This document shows positions 53,539 to 63,036 of a stretch of DNA of 64,000 bases, piece by piece. A program made the translations under genes and the position numbers. The notes beneath the pieces were generated by a model that was not told the origin of the DNA, ran no database searches, and saw only the letters and a list, made by a program, of their open reading frames with translations. This stretch comes from Arcobacter ellisii (GTDB lineage: Bacteria; Campylobacterota; Campylobacteria; Campylobacterales; Arcobacteraceae). The first letter of the stretch is position 1, and each line of letters begins with the position of its first letter. The DNA lies in contig NZ_CP032097.1 of the NCBI RefSeq assembly GCF_003544915.1, forward strand, positions 744,001 to 808,000. Direction: 5' to 3'.

Positions 53539-54186
53539 ATGAAAAAAGCAACAAAACAAGATATTGAAATAATAAAACAAGCATTTATTGAAAAATATAG
53601 TGATGCAGTTACAGAGCTAAATTATAGAAATGATTATGAATTATTAATAGCTATTATTTTATCTGCTCAATGTACAGATAAAAGGGTAAATATTATAACT
53701 CCAGCTCTTTTTGAAAAATATCCAAGTGTAAGGGAATTAGCAGTTGCTGAGCTTAAAGATGTAAAAGAGTTATTAAAATCTTGTTCATTTTTTAATAATA
53801 AGGCAAAAAATATTATAAAAATGGCTCAAAGTGTTTTGATGAATTATGATGGTGAAATTCCACATGACCAGAAAAAGCTTATGAAACTTGCAGGTGTTGG
53901 AAATAAAACTGCAAATGTATTTATGATTGAGTTTGAAGGTGCAAATCTTATGGCTGTTGATACTCATGTTTTTAGAGTTTCTCATAGACTGGGACTTAGT
54001 GATGGAAAAACAGTTGATATAACAGAGGCTGATTTAGTAAAAAAACTAAAAGGGCATGATTTACATATTTTTCATCAAGCAATGGTTTTATTTGGAAGAT
54101 ATATTTGTAAAGCTGTAAAACCTGAGTGTGAAAATTGTTTATTTCCTCAGGTTTGTAAAAGTAAAAGTAGTTTTAAACCAGCATAA
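53539..54186 (+). CDS. nth: Endonuclease III
   Basis: 215 residues. HhH motif LAGVGNKTANVFMIE with the catalytic Lys, catalytic Asp in AVDTHVFRVSHRL, and the [4Fe-4S] cluster motif CKAVKPECENCLFPQVC (C-x6-C-x2-C-x5-C). It removes oxidised pyrimidines and cuts the AP site. It starts 1 base after uvrB ends, so two DNA repair genes form one unit. Confidence 0.95.
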   Translation: MKKATKQDIEIIKQAFIEKYSDAVTELNYRNDYELLIAIILSAQCTDKRVNIITPALFEKYPSVRELAVAELKDVKELLKSCSFFNNKAKNIIKMAQSVLMNYDGEIPHDQKKLMKLAGVGNKTANVFMIEFEGANLMAVDTHVFRVSHRLGLSDGKTVDITEADLVKKLKGHDLHIFHQAMVLFGRYICKAVKPECENCLFPQVCKSKSSFKPA

Positions 54187-54216
54187 GAAGAGTCTATTTT
54201 TCTATACACTCTTCTT
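54185..54216 (+). terminator. Hairpin between nth and the membrane protein gene
   Basis: Stem AAGAAGAGT / ACTCTTCTT with a 14-base loop, followed by TT. Shared by the convergent genes; overlaps the end of the leftward one. Confidence 0.5.
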
Positions 54217-54604
54217 TTAAATCCAAGAAATTTTTAAATACAAAGTTATTTTGTATTTTATTGATTTCAACTTCATTTGCTGTACATAAAAACTCTTTAT
54301 TATCTTTTTTTACAAGATATGTAAATTTATAAATAAACTTATCTTTTGAACTAACAACTTTGTTATTTAAAAGTTCAGATTCTAATCCTTCAATTAAAAC
54401 ATTTTTTTCTTTTTCATATTTCTCTTTAAACATTTTTGGGAAAAAGTTTTCTTGAGATTTTTCATACCAAATATAAGCTATTGTTGAAATAATAATTATT
54501 AATAAAAGGATTATAAACTCTTTTTTTTCAAATCTATCGTTTACTTTATAGAGTATCAGTGTAATAAGTATAATTAAAATTGCTATGGCTATAATTATTT
54601 GCAT
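54194..54604 (-). CDS. Membrane protein, unknown function
   Basis: 136 residues with two N-terminal hydrophobic segments (IIIAIAILIILITLILY and FIILLLIIIISTIAYIWY) and a polar domain behind them. No family recognised. A run of 10-base tandem repeats sits directly upstream, in its leader/promoter region. Convergent with nth. Confidence 0.65.
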   Translation of the reverse strand: MQIIIAIAILIILITLILYKVNDRFEKKEFIILLLIIIISTIAYIWYEKSQENFFPKMFKEKYEKEKNVLIEGLESELLNNKVVSSKDKFIYKFTYLVKKDNKEFLCTANEVEINKIQNNFVFKNFLDLKEECIEK

Positions 54605-54612
54605 TTTATTCC

Positions 54613-54650
54613 TTTTTATTTATTTTTATTTATTTTTATTTATTTTTATT
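54613..54650. repeat. 10-base tandem repeat, about 3.8 copies
   Basis: Unit TTTTTATTTA. It lies 8 bases upstream of the start of the leftward membrane protein and about 55 bases upstream of the glpD-like gene. Confidence 0.85.
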
Positions 54651-54702
54651 ATATCCTAGCTTAGCAAAAAGCTTTTTTTAAATACCTTTAATTGAGAAAA
54701 AT

Positions 54703-56292
54703 ATGTTAAATTCAAGAGATGAAAACTATGATATTGTTGTGATTGGTGGCGGAGCTGTTGGAAGTGGAATATGTCTTGATGCAACACTTAGAGGTTATAA
54801 AGTTTTACTTTTAGAAAAAAATGATTTTGGAAGTGGAGCTAGTTCTAAAAGTTCAAAATTAGTTCATGGTGGAGTTAGGTATCTTGAAAAGGCAATCAAA
54901 GAGTTTGATAAATCTCAATACAATTTAGTAAAAGAAGCTTTAAAAGAAAGGGCTATTTTTCTAAAAAATAGTTCAAATATATCAAAAAAATTAAAAATAA
55001 ATATTCCATGTTACTCTTATTTTAGTTTAATTAAAAATTATATTGGTTTGTTTATTTATAAATTGATTTCATCTAAAAATAGTTTAGGTAATAACACTTT
55101 TTTGAATAAAGTTATTAGTAGTTACTATTTTTCAAATTTGAGAAAAAAGAGTTTAAAAGCATGTATTTCATTTTATGATGGAACTTTTTTAGATTTTAGA
55201 ATGATAATCTCACTTTTACAATCAGCTTTTGAAAATGGTGCAATTGTTAAAAATTATTGTGAAGTTAGAAATTTTTTATATGATGAAAATCATAATATTT
55301 CAGGTGTGAAGTATTTTGATAAAGTAAAAAATAAAGAGTTTGAAATTAAATCAAAAGTTGTAATAAATGCAACAGGTGCAAATGTTGATAATATGAGATT
55401 TTTAGATAATGAAATTGAAAAAGTTTTGACTTTAAGTAGTGGAATTCACATTGTAGTTTCAAAGGATTTTTTATCTTCAAATGAAGCAATTTTGATACCA
55501 AATACAAGTGATAATAGAGTTGTTTTTGTATTACCATTTTTAGAACATTGTTTAATAGGAACAACAGATAATAAAACTTTTTATGAGGAAAATTCAAAAG
55601 TAAAAGAGGAAGAAATAGATTATTTATTAAAAGAGGTAAATAATTATTTTGAAAAAACTTTAACAAAAGAGGATATTTTATCTTCATGGAGTGGAATTCG
55701 ACCACTTGTGAAAAGTGATAAATTAAAAACAGAACAAATAAATAGAGAACATTCAATTTTTAGTTCAAAAAGTGGTTTAGTTTCAATTTGCGGTGGGAAG
55801 TGGACTACATATAGAAAAATGGCAAATGATATGATGGATTATTTGATAAAACAAAATAAAATTGAAAAGAAAGAACTGTGTAAAACAAAAAAATATAAAC
55901 TTGTAGGAAATAAGCAAAAGAAAAATATTTTAGAAAAATTACTCTCTTTTTATCCAATTTCAAAAGAGACAAAAAAGTCTTTAATTTTACTTTATGGAGA
56001 TAATTCAACAAAGATTTTAGCCCTTGCAGATGAAAATAAAGATTATGATTTATTAGATGAAAGATTTCCTTATTTAAAAAAAGAGATAGAGTATTGTATA
56101 AAAAATGAGTTCATCCAAAAGCCAATAGATTATTTGGCAAGAAGAATAGGGCTTTGTTTTATAGATAAAAAATCTTCTTTAGAACTTGTTGATATTGTTT
56201 GTGAAGAAATGGCAAAAATTTTAAAATGGGATATTGAAAAAAAAGAAATAGAAAAAAATGAAGCAAAAGAGTTTATTCAAAACTATTTTTGA
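54703..56292 (+). CDS. glpD: FAD-dependent glycerol-3-phosphate dehydrogenase
   Basis: 529 residues. N-terminal FAD motif VVIGGGAVGSGICLDATLRG, then SSKSSKLVHGGVRYLEKA, a GlpD hallmark; later WSGIRPLVKSD and CGGKWTTYRKMA. It oxidises glycerol-3-phosphate to dihydroxyacetone phosphate and feeds electrons to quinone. No glpK or glpF is nearby, so the substrate may come from lipid turnover. C-terminal domain is present. Confidence 0.9.
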   Translation: MLNSRDENYDIVVIGGGAVGSGICLDATLRGYKVLLLEKNDFGSGASSKSSKLVHGGVRYLEKAIKEFDKSQYNLVKEALKERAIFLKNSSNISKKLKINIPCYSYFSLIKNYIGLFIYKLISSKNSLGNNTFLNKVISSYYFSNLRKKSLKACISFYDGTFLDFRMIISLLQSAFENGAIVKNYCEVRNFLYDENHNISGVKYFDKVKNKEFEIKSKVVINATGANVDNMRFLDNEIEKVLTLSSGIHIVVSKDFLSSNEAILIPNTSDNRVVFVLPFLEHCLIGTTDNKTFYEENSKVKEEEIDYLLKEVNNYFEKTLTKEDILSSWSGIRPLVKSDKLKTEQINREHSIFSSKSGLVSICGGKWTTYRKMANDMMDYLIKQNKIEKKELCKTKKYKLVGNKQKKNILEKLLSFYPISKETKKSLILLYGDNSTKILALADENKDYDLLDERFPYLKKEIEYCIKNEFIQKPIDYLARRIGLCFIDKKSSLELVDIVCEEMAKILKWDIEKKEIEKNEAKEFIQNYF

Positions 56293-56358
56293 TAATTAAC
56301 AGTAAATTAACAGCTCTTTGTAATACTTTCGTAAATTTTTTAATACAAGGTAAAATTT

Positions 56359-58308
56359 ATGAATAGAATTATTTCTCTATCACTTGTAACAACTGCTGTT
56401 TTATTTGCAAGTGAAACTAATACATTAGAAACTATCAGTGTAGTTGAAACTGCAAATTCAACAATTGTAAAAGATGTAAGTTCAGAAGAGATTAAAAGTG
56501 CAGATTTAGCTGAAGCTCTAATGAAAAATGTTCCATCAATTTCAATTGTAAGAAGAAGTGGAATTGCAAATGATATTATTTTAAGAGGGCAAAAAAAAGA
56601 CAATATAAATATTTTACTTGATGATGCAAAAATATATGGAGCTTGTCCAAATAGAATGGACCCTGCAACTTCTCACGTTTTATCAAACAACATTCAAAGT
56701 GTAAAAGTTATTGAAGGGCCTTATGATGTAGAGAACTTTGGAACTTTAAGTGGTTTAGTAAAAGTTGAAACAAAAGAACCTACAAAAGATGTTCATGGAG
56801 AAATTAACTTAAATGCAGGTAGTTTCGGATATAGAAAAGCAAGTGCTACTGTAAGTGGTGGAACTGATAGATTTAAACTTTTAGTTTCAACTTCAACTGA
56901 AGAGGGTGACCAATATAAAGATGGAAATGGAGATAATTTCTTAGAACAACAAGTAAATAAAGGTATGCCAGCAATCAACAGATATTCAAGAGATAACTTA
57001 GATGCTTTTGAGAAAAAAACACTTTTAACAAAAGGTCAATTTAACATAAATGATGACCAAGAAATAAAACTTTCATATACAGCAAATAGAAGTGATAATG
57101 TTTTATATCCAAATACGCCAATGGATGCAGATTATGATGATTCAAATATTTATACAGTTGGATACACTGCAAGAAATTTAGGAGATTTTTCTAAGCAATT
57201 AGATTTAGACTATTATTACTCAAATGTTGATCATCCAATGAGTACAAAACTTAGAAACAGTGGTATATCAAATTATATGACAGCAAAATATAAAACTTCT
57301 ATTTGGGGAAGTAAAATCAAAAATAGTGTAGAAGTTGCTGATAGTTTATTAACAGTTGGTTTAGATACAAGTGTTAGAAATTGGAGAGGAGAAATGTATA
57401 GAACTAATGTATCAACAGGTGCTGTTGATATGAATTCTATTCCTTTAGCTTCTACTGATACAACAAATAAAGCAATTTTTTCAAAAATTGAAAAATCATT
57501 TGGAAACTTAGATTTAGAAATGGGTGCTAGATATGATTATACAGATGTTGATTCAATTGATAGTACAAAAACTGACAAAAAATACACTGGACTAAATGCA
57601 AATATATTTGGTATTTATAATGTTGATAAAGATATGAAATATTTTGCAGGTGTTGGTAAATCTTCAAGAGTTCCTGATGCAAGAGAACTTTATGATACAA
57701 CAGCTGGAAATTCAAATTTAAAAGAAACAAAAAATTATGAAGTTGATTTAGGATTTGATAAAACTATTAATAACTTTAATATTAGACCGAAACTATTTTA
57801 TTCTGTGTTAAAAGATTATATTTATAATACTGGTACTTTTGAAAATATTGATGCAAAAATTTATGGTTTAGATATAAGTGGATTATATGTAATAACTGAT
57901 AATTTCTCTTTAGATTATGGAATGGCTTATCAAAGAGGTAAAAAAGATGAAGATGTTGCAGATAAAGATTTAGCAGAAATTCCACCATTAAAAGCTAATT
58001 TAGCATTAAATTATGAAATGGATAAATCAAAATATACTGCAGAAATCTTAGCTGTTGACTCATGGGACAGTTTTGATAGTAGTGCAAAAGAACAAGAATT
58101 AGGTGGTTATGCTGTCGTTAACTTAAAATATACAAACCAACTACATAAAAATATTGGTTTAACACTTGGATTAGATAATGTGTTCGATAAAGTATATGCT
58201 TCAACAAATACTTATCAAGATATTAGATATGTTGAAACGGGTGGCTCTCCAATATTATTTAATGACCCAGGAAGATATGGATATGTAAATTTAAAATATA
58301 GCTTTTAA
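56359..58308 (+). CDS. TonB-dependent receptor of the copper (OprC/NosA) type
   Basis: 649 residues. Signal peptide 1-17, a short TonB box region (LETISVVE), plug domain to about 140, beta-barrel to the C-terminal Phe (VNLKYSF). In the plug, ACPNRMDPATSHV gives Cys96-x3-Met100; in the barrel DHPMST gives His292-x-Met294. CxxxM and HxM are the copper ligands of OprC, so copper import is the best reading. Substrate inference rests on these motifs. Ends in a clean terminator. No tonB/exbB in the window. Confidence 0.88.
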   Translation: MNRIISLSLVTTAVLFASETNTLETISVVETANSTIVKDVSSEEIKSADLAEALMKNVPSISIVRRSGIANDIILRGQKKDNINILLDDAKIYGACPNRMDPATSHVLSNNIQSVKVIEGPYDVENFGTLSGLVKVETKEPTKDVHGEINLNAGSFGYRKASATVSGGTDRFKLLVSTSTEEGDQYKDGNGDNFLEQQVNKGMPAINRYSRDNLDAFEKKTLLTKGQFNINDDQEIKLSYTANRSDNVLYPNTPMDADYDDSNIYTVGYTARNLGDFSKQLDLDYYYSNVDHPMSTKLRNSGISNYMTAKYKTSIWGSKIKNSVEVADSLLTVGLDTSVRNWRGEMYRTNVSTGAVDMNSIPLASTDTTNKAIFSKIEKSFGNLDLEMGARYDYTDVDSIDSTKTDKKYTGLNANIFGIYNVDKDMKYFAGVGKSSRVPDARELYDTTAGNSNLKETKNYEVDLGFDKTINNFNIRPKLFYSVLKDYIYNTGTFENIDAKIYGLDISGLYVITDNFSLDYGMAYQRGKKDEDVADKDLAEIPPLKANLALNYEMDKSKYTAEILAVDSWDSFDSSAKEQELGGYAVVNLKYTNQLHKNIGLTLGLDNVFDKVYASTNTYQDIRYVETGGSPILFNDPGRYGYVNLKYSF

Positions 58309-58325
58309 AAAGCTATATTTTTTTA
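58296..58325 (+). terminator. Rho-independent terminator after the TonB receptor gene
   Basis: Stem ATATAGCTTTT / AAAAGCTATAT overlapping the last codons and stop, followed by TTTTTTT. Also close to the end of the convergent HD-domain gene. Confidence 0.85.
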
Positions 58326-58329
58326 TATT

Positions 58330-59559
58330 TTAATCAAAATCCATTCTAGCTTGAGTTTGTCCTGTTGTTCCAAATTCATGGTCAATTTGAGTTGCAATTG
58401 CTTTAAAATCAACTCCTTGAATCTCTTTTAAACCTTTTAAAATCTCTTTTTTCCCACCAATTAACTCTTTTGATTTTATTCCATGAGAGATTGATAAACT
58501 AGCTTCTACAAATGCTGATAATTTATCACATTGTTTTAAAGCAAGACCATCTATTGCTTCGTATTTATCAATATTATATTTTGAAATATCTTCAACTTCT
58601 TCAATTTTTCCATTATGTTTGATTTTGTTTGTAAACTCTTCTTTAATTCCATTATAAAGACCTAAAATGTAAGAGAATTCTTCGTGTAATGATTCAGGAA
58701 TATTTGGCAAAATATCATCTTCAATTTTTTCAATTTCATATTCAGCAATTATTTCTGATAACTCATCAACACAATATTTCACAGGAGTTATAATATCCCT
58801 TGTAAGAGCTTCTGGTAAATCATGGAAAAGTGCTGTAAAAAAGTTGTTTTGTAATCTTTTATCACAAGCGTTTACTTCTAGTGAGAAAAAATATCCAAAA
58901 ATTGCAACCGTTAACATATGTCCTAAAACTGATGTTTCAGGAATTCTTGGAGTTTGTGCCCATCTTTTTTGAAATCTTAATCTTCCACTTAAATCTACAA
59001 TTTTTCCAAGTTTTTTATTTAGAGCAATTTTTCGAACGCCAATTAACTCATAATAATCTTCAAGTTCTTCATCAACACTTTTCTTTACATCTTCAATATC
59101 ATTTAAAAATTGACTTGTTTGGTAAACGATTGAAAATTCCCATTTTGTTGCAAGATATGAAGCCGCTTTTAAAATAAATCTCTCTTTTTTATACATTTCA
59201 GGATTATTTAAAAACTCTTCAAATTTTTGTAGAAAAGTTCCATTGTCTATTGATTCTAATGATGGAGCTAGTTTTGAGATTACCCAACTATTAATCTCTT
59301 TTGATTTTTTTTGTAAAGCTTTTCTAAAAACATCAGGTCTTATATCTGTTACAACTACACGTCTTAAAAACTCAAAAATTCCAGCTTCAATTAGATGTGT
59401 AAAATTTATATCTTTTTCAAGTTTTGCTATAAAATAAGCAATTATAAATTTATGAGCTTGTTTATCAAGCTCTACAAGTTCAACCATTCTTGGATAGTCA
59501 TTCCATCTTTGAATAGATGCACTTGAAAAAATATAATCAATAATTCTTGGATTTATCAA
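58330..59559 (-). CDS. HD-domain phosphohydrolase
   Basis: 409 residues. The HD metal site is in SVLGHMLTVAIFGYFF and TALFHDLPEALTRDI (H...HD), with a later Asp; it resembles the HD_3/YfbR-like nucleotidase group. The substrate may be a deoxynucleotide but is not settled. The start codon is TTG (MINPRIIDYIF) with AAGGA 5 bases upstream. N-terminal half has no recognisable domain. Confidence 0.82.
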   Translation of the reverse strand: MINPRIIDYIFSSASIQRWNDYPRMVELVELDKQAHKFIIAYFIAKLEKDINFTHLIEAGIFEFLRRVVVTDIRPDVFRKALQKKSKEINSWVISKLAPSLESIDNGTFLQKFEEFLNNPEMYKKERFILKAASYLATKWEFSIVYQTSQFLNDIEDVKKSVDEELEDYYELIGVRKIALNKKLGKIVDLSGRLRFQKRWAQTPRIPETSVLGHMLTVAIFGYFFSLEVNACDKRLQNNFFTALFHDLPEALTRDIITPVKYCVDELSEIIAEYEIEKIEDDILPNIPESLHEEFSYILGLYNGIKEEFTNKIKHNGKIEEVEDISKYNIDKYEAIDGLALKQCDKLSAFVEASLSISHGIKSKELIGGKKEILKGLKEIQGVDFKAIATQIDHEFGTTGQTQARMDFD

Positions 59560-59567
59560 ATTAGTCC

Positions 59568-59669
59568 TTATTTATCTTTTTTTGAATCATCAAAAAACAT
59601 CATTTTTTTACCGATTAGCATCAAAGATACAACAATAAACATCATTAAATAAACTTGCCAATCACTCAA
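59568..59669 (-). CDS. Possible 33-residue membrane peptide
   Basis: TTG start (GAGG 8 bases upstream), reads MSDWQVYLMMFIVVSLMLIG then KKMMFFDDSKKDK. One hydrophobic helix with a positive tail. It lies between rpiB and the HD gene and ends 8 bases before the HD start. Weak but coherent. Confidence 0.45.
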   Translation of the reverse strand: MSDWQVYLMMFIVVSLMLIGKKMMFFDDSKKDK

Positions 59670-59673
59670 AATT

Positions 59674-60129
59674 TTAACCTCTACAATTTCCCATTTTTCC
59701 TAATGCATTGATTTTTTCAACTCTTCCTGCATGTCTTCCACCTTCAAATTCAGCTTTATCCCACGCTTTAACAATTGCTTCAATCATTCCATGACCAGAA
59801 ACCCGTTCACCTAAACAGATAACATTTGCATCATTGTGTTTTCTAGCCATTCTAGCACTATATTCGTTGTGACAAAGTGCTGCTCTTATTCCATCAAATT
59901 TATTTGCAGCCATGCTCATTCCAAGTCCTGAACCACAAATTAATATTCCCATAGTTCCTTCATTTTCAAGAACTTTTTTACAAACTTTTGATGCATAATC
60001 AGGATAATCAACCCTGTCTTTACTATAAGGTCCCAAATCTTCAACTTGGTGACCTCTCTCTTCAAAAAGTTCTTTCACATAAGATTTTATGTCTATTCCT
60101 GCATGATCTGCTGCAATGTAATATTTCAT
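59674..60129 (-). CDS. rpiB: Ribose-5-phosphate isomerase B
   Basis: 151 residues from ATG 60129, one base after the lepB stop (TAAGATG), with AAGGA 10 bases upstream; the longer frame to 60150 overlaps lepB. Starts MKYYIAADHAGIDIKSYVKE; catalytic Cys65 in ICGSGLGMSMAANK; ends GKMGNCRG. Interconverts ribose-5-phosphate and ribulose-5-phosphate. Confidence 0.94.
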   Translation of the reverse strand: MKYYIAADHAGIDIKSYVKELFEERGHQVEDLGPYSKDRVDYPDYASKVCKKVLENEGTMGILICGSGLGMSMAANKFDGIRAALCHNEYSARMARKHNDANVICLGERVSGHGMIEAIVKAWDKAEFEGGRHAGRVEKINALGKMGNCRG

Positions 60130-60130
60130 C

Positions 60131-60916
60131 TTAATAGATTCCTTTTTCATGATTAATTTCTATTTTTTCTTTATCCATATTTTCTTCAATAGATTTTACG
60201 CTTTTTAAAACTCTATCCCATCTGATTTCATAATTTTCATCCCAAGAAAAATATACAAACCAAGGTGTTCCTACAATATCTTTATAAGGAACAGTTCCCC
60301 AAAATCTTGAATCATTTGAATGGTCTCTATTATCACCCATCATAAATGTTTCATCTTCAGGAACAATTATTGGCATCATATTAAATAATTCGCTTGGATT
60401 TAATCCATTATTTACAACTGTTGGGTCATTATGAATTCCAGGATGATCTTTTTTATATGGATCAACTACCCAAAGTTTATCTTCTACTTCGATAATATTT
60501 TCTTTTGGATAATTTGCTTTAACAAATTCATTTCCCTCTTTTGGATGTAATAAAAGATGTTTATCTTTTATTGCAATCATATCTCCACCAGTTGCAACAG
60601 CTCTTTTTACATAATGGATAGTTTCATTTTTTGGATATCTAAAAACTACGATATCTCCACGTTTTGGTCTTGGACCTTCGATTAAATGACCATTGTTATT
60701 AAAATCAGGTAAAACTTTTATTTCAAGCCAAGGAATTCTAGGTGTTGGAATTCCATATGCAAATTTTTTTACAAATAACATATCTCCAATTAATAGAGTG
60801 TTTTTCATACTTCCACTTGGAATTACAAATGCTTGAGCAATAAAAAATATAATAGTAAGTACAATTACTACTGTTCCAGTCCAAGAAGAAGACCAATTAT
60901 ATATTTTTTTTATCAT
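60131..60916 (-). CDS. lepB: Signal peptidase I
   Basis: 261 residues. N-terminal membrane segment at about 12-30 with the catalytic Ser35 in IPSGSMKNTLL and Lys103 in IHYVKRAVATGG. FMMGDNRDHSNDSRFWG is the later conserved box. Removes signal peptides from exported proteins at the inner membrane. Starts right after folD ends. Confidence 0.95.
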   Translation of the reverse strand: MIKKIYNWSSSWTGTVVIVLTIIFFIAQAFVIPSGSMKNTLLIGDMLFVKKFAYGIPTPRIPWLEIKVLPDFNNNGHLIEGPRPKRGDIVVFRYPKNETIHYVKRAVATGGDMIAIKDKHLLLHPKEGNEFVKANYPKENIIEVEDKLWVVDPYKKDHPGIHNDPTVVNNGLNPSELFNMMPIIVPEDETFMMGDNRDHSNDSRFWGTVPYKDIVGTPWFVYFSWDENYEIRWDRVLKSVKSIEENMDKEKIEINHEKGIY

Positions 60917-61777
60917 TTATTTAGTTTCTCTTTTTTCTCTTAACTTTGCAGCTTTAATTGTATTTTTTAATAACATTGCAATAGTCATAGGTCCAACACC
61001 ACCTGGAACAGGAGTTATGTGTGAACATTTGTTTTTTAAACCTTCAAAATCAGCATCTCCAACTAATTTTCCAGTATCAAGTCTATTTATACCAACATCA
61101 ATTACGATTGCACCATCTTTTACCATATCTTCTTTTAATAAATATGGAACACCAACAGCAATAACAACAATATCAGCTGCAAGTGTATGAGCTTTTAAAT
61201 CTTTAGTTCTACTATTACAAACTGTAACTGTTGCTTTTGCATTGATTAAAAGTGAAGCCATTGGTTTTCCAACAATATCACTACTTCCAATAACTACAAC
61301 ATTTTTACCACTTAATTCAATACCATACTCTTCAAACATTCTCATAACACCAAAAGGAGTTGCTGGTAAAAATGCATCAAGATTTGAAACCATTCTTCCT
61401 ACGTTGTATGGATGGAAACCATCAACATCTTTTAAAGGATTAATTGCTTCAAGAACAATTGTTGTATCTATATGTTTAGGAAGTGGTAATTGAACTAAAA
61501 TACCATCAAGTTTTGGGTTTTCATTCATTCTTGCGATAGTTTCAAGTAATTCATCTTGAGTAATTGTTTCAGGCATTTCATGGACAACAGAATAAATGCC
61601 AGCATTTTTACAAGATTTTGCTTTACTTGCTACATATGTTGCACTTGCTGGATCATTTCCAACTAAAATTACTGCAAGTCCTGGAGTTATTTGTTTCTCT
61701 TCTACAAGTTGAGCAACTTCAACTTTAACTTCTTCTTTTATTTTTTCAGATAATGCTTTTCCATCTAATAATATCAT
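60917..61777 (-). CDS. folD: Bifunctional methylenetetrahydrofolate dehydrogenase/cyclohydrolase
   Basis: 286 residues. Catalytic Lys region YVASKAKSCKNAGI, GILVQLPLPKHI, VVIGSSDIVGKPMASLL and TPVPGGVGPMTIAMLL. Interconverts methylene- and formyl-tetrahydrofolate. First gene of the folD-lepB-rpiB unit; divergent from the rplY gene. Confidence 0.96.
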   Translation of the reverse strand: MILLDGKALSEKIKEEVKVEVAQLVEEKQITPGLAVILVGNDPASATYVASKAKSCKNAGIYSVVHEMPETITQDELLETIARMNENPKLDGILVQLPLPKHIDTTIVLEAINPLKDVDGFHPYNVGRMVSNLDAFLPATPFGVMRMFEEYGIELSGKNVVVIGSSDIVGKPMASLLINAKATVTVCNSRTKDLKAHTLAADIVVIAVGVPYLLKEDMVKDGAIVIDVGINRLDTGKLVGDADFEGLKNKCSHITPVPGGVGPMTIAMLLKNTIKAAKLREKRETK

Positions 61778-61894
61778 TGGATTTAACCTTATATATTTGT
61801 TTTAATTGAGGCAATTATGTTATCTAAAATTCTATTAATAAAAGTTAAATAAATTTTTAATAAAAACTTAACCTAATATTTAGTTAGCTTTGAA

Positions 61895-61900
61895 TATAAT
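61895..61900 (+). promoter_or_regulatory. -10 element of rplY
   Basis: TATAAT 36 bases before the ATG, in the 159-base gap with folD. RBS AAAGGA lies 6 bases before the ATG. Confidence 0.6.
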
Positions 61901-61936
61901 CCCGACTCAAATTAAAATTAAACACAAAGGATCGTT

Positions 61937-62473
61937 ATGTTAGAGGGTATCATTAGAGATAGTATGACAAAACAAGCTACTAAAACTTTAAGAAGAGAAG
62001 GATATTTAATTGCAAATATCTATGGTAAAGGTTTAGAAAACATTTCAGCGGCATTCAAAAAAAATGAATTTATCAAATTTTTAAGAAATAAAGAAACATT
62101 AGCATTTGATGTAAATCTTTCTGGAAACATCGTAAAAGTTGTAGTTCAAGAATATCAAAAATGTCCATTAACTTCTGAGTTATTACATGTTGATTTAATG
62201 GTTGCACAACCAGGTGTTAAAACTTCATATAAAATTCCAGTTAAAACTACAGGAATTGCAAAAGGTCTTAAAAATAAAGGTCTTTTAATGATTCATACTA
62301 AAAGAGTACCTGTTAAATGTACACTTGAAAACTTACCAAATAACATTACTTTAGATGTAACAAATTTAGATACAGGTGATAATATCTTAATTAGAGATTT
62401 AACTTTACCTGAAACTTTAGAGTGTTTCTTAGATCCAAGAGTACCAGTTGTTGGTGTAATTAAAGCTAAATAA
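61937..62473 (+). CDS. rplY: 50S ribosomal protein L25 / general stress protein Ctc
   Basis: 178 residues, the long CTC form. N-terminal L25 domain ([36 protein letters not shown]) and C-terminal beta domain ([32 protein letters not shown]). Binds 5S rRNA in the ribosome. pth follows after 9 bases. Confidence 0.94.
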   Translation: MLEGIIRDSMTKQATKTLRREGYLIANIYGKGLENISAAFKKNEFIKFLRNKETLAFDVNLSGNIVKVVVQEYQKCPLTSELLHVDLMVAQPGVKTSYKIPVKTTGIAKGLKNKGLLMIHTKRVPVKCTLENLPNNITLDVTNLDTGDNILIRDLTLPETLECFLDPRVPVVGVIKAK

Positions 62474-62482
62474 TTAATATTT

Positions 62483-63034
62483 ATGTATTTAATAGTAGGT
62501 CTTGGTAACATTGGTGAAAAATATCAATTAACAAGACATAATATAGGTTTTTTAGTTATCGATGAGATGACTAAAAATCTATCAACTTCAAATGTGAATA
62601 ACACAAACTTTCAATCAACACTTTTAAAATCAGGTTACAATCTTTTTGCGAAACCAACAACATATATGAATAATTCTGGTGTTGCCGTTCATGCTATAAA
62701 AGAGTATTATAAAATCGATTTAGAAAATATTATAGTAATTCATGATGATTTAGATTTACCATTTGGAACAGTAAAGTTTAAAATAGGTGGTGGTCATGGC
62801 GGACATAATGGTCTTAGATCTTTAGATTCTCATATTGGAAAAGATTACATACGTGTAAGAATTGGAATAGGGAAACCAGCTGATAAAGGTGATGTTGCAA
62901 ATTATGTATTAAGTAACTTTTCAAAAGAAGAGTTAAATAAATTGCAAGATATAATACCTCACACTATAAAAGCGATTGAAGCACTTAAAACTGAAGAAAT
63001 CGATTTAGTAAAATCAAAATTTTCATTGAAGTAG
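62483..63034 (+). CDS. pth: Peptidyl-tRNA hydrolase
   Basis: 183 residues. Catalytic His19 in QLTRHNIGFLVID, with Asn9 in GLGNIGEKY, TYMNNSGVAV and HDDLDLPFGTVKFKIGGGHG. Releases tRNA from peptidyl-tRNA after drop-off. The rplY-pth order is common in bacteria. The LptF/G-like gene follows after 2 bases. Confidence 0.96.
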   Translation: MYLIVGLGNIGEKYQLTRHNIGFLVIDEMTKNLSTSNVNNTNFQSTLLKSGYNLFAKPTTYMNNSGVAVHAIKEYYKIDLENIIVIHDDLDLPFGTVKFKIGGGHGGHNGLRSLDSHIGKDYIRVRIGIGKPADKGDVANYVLSNFSKEELNKLQDIIPHTIKAIEALKTEEIDLVKSKFSLK

Positions 63035-63036
63035 AT

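Noticed and set aside
55346-56011. Leftward Leu/His/Tyr-rich frames inside the glpD-like gene
   Set aside because: Composition is that of antisense to an AT-rich gene, with no start signals.
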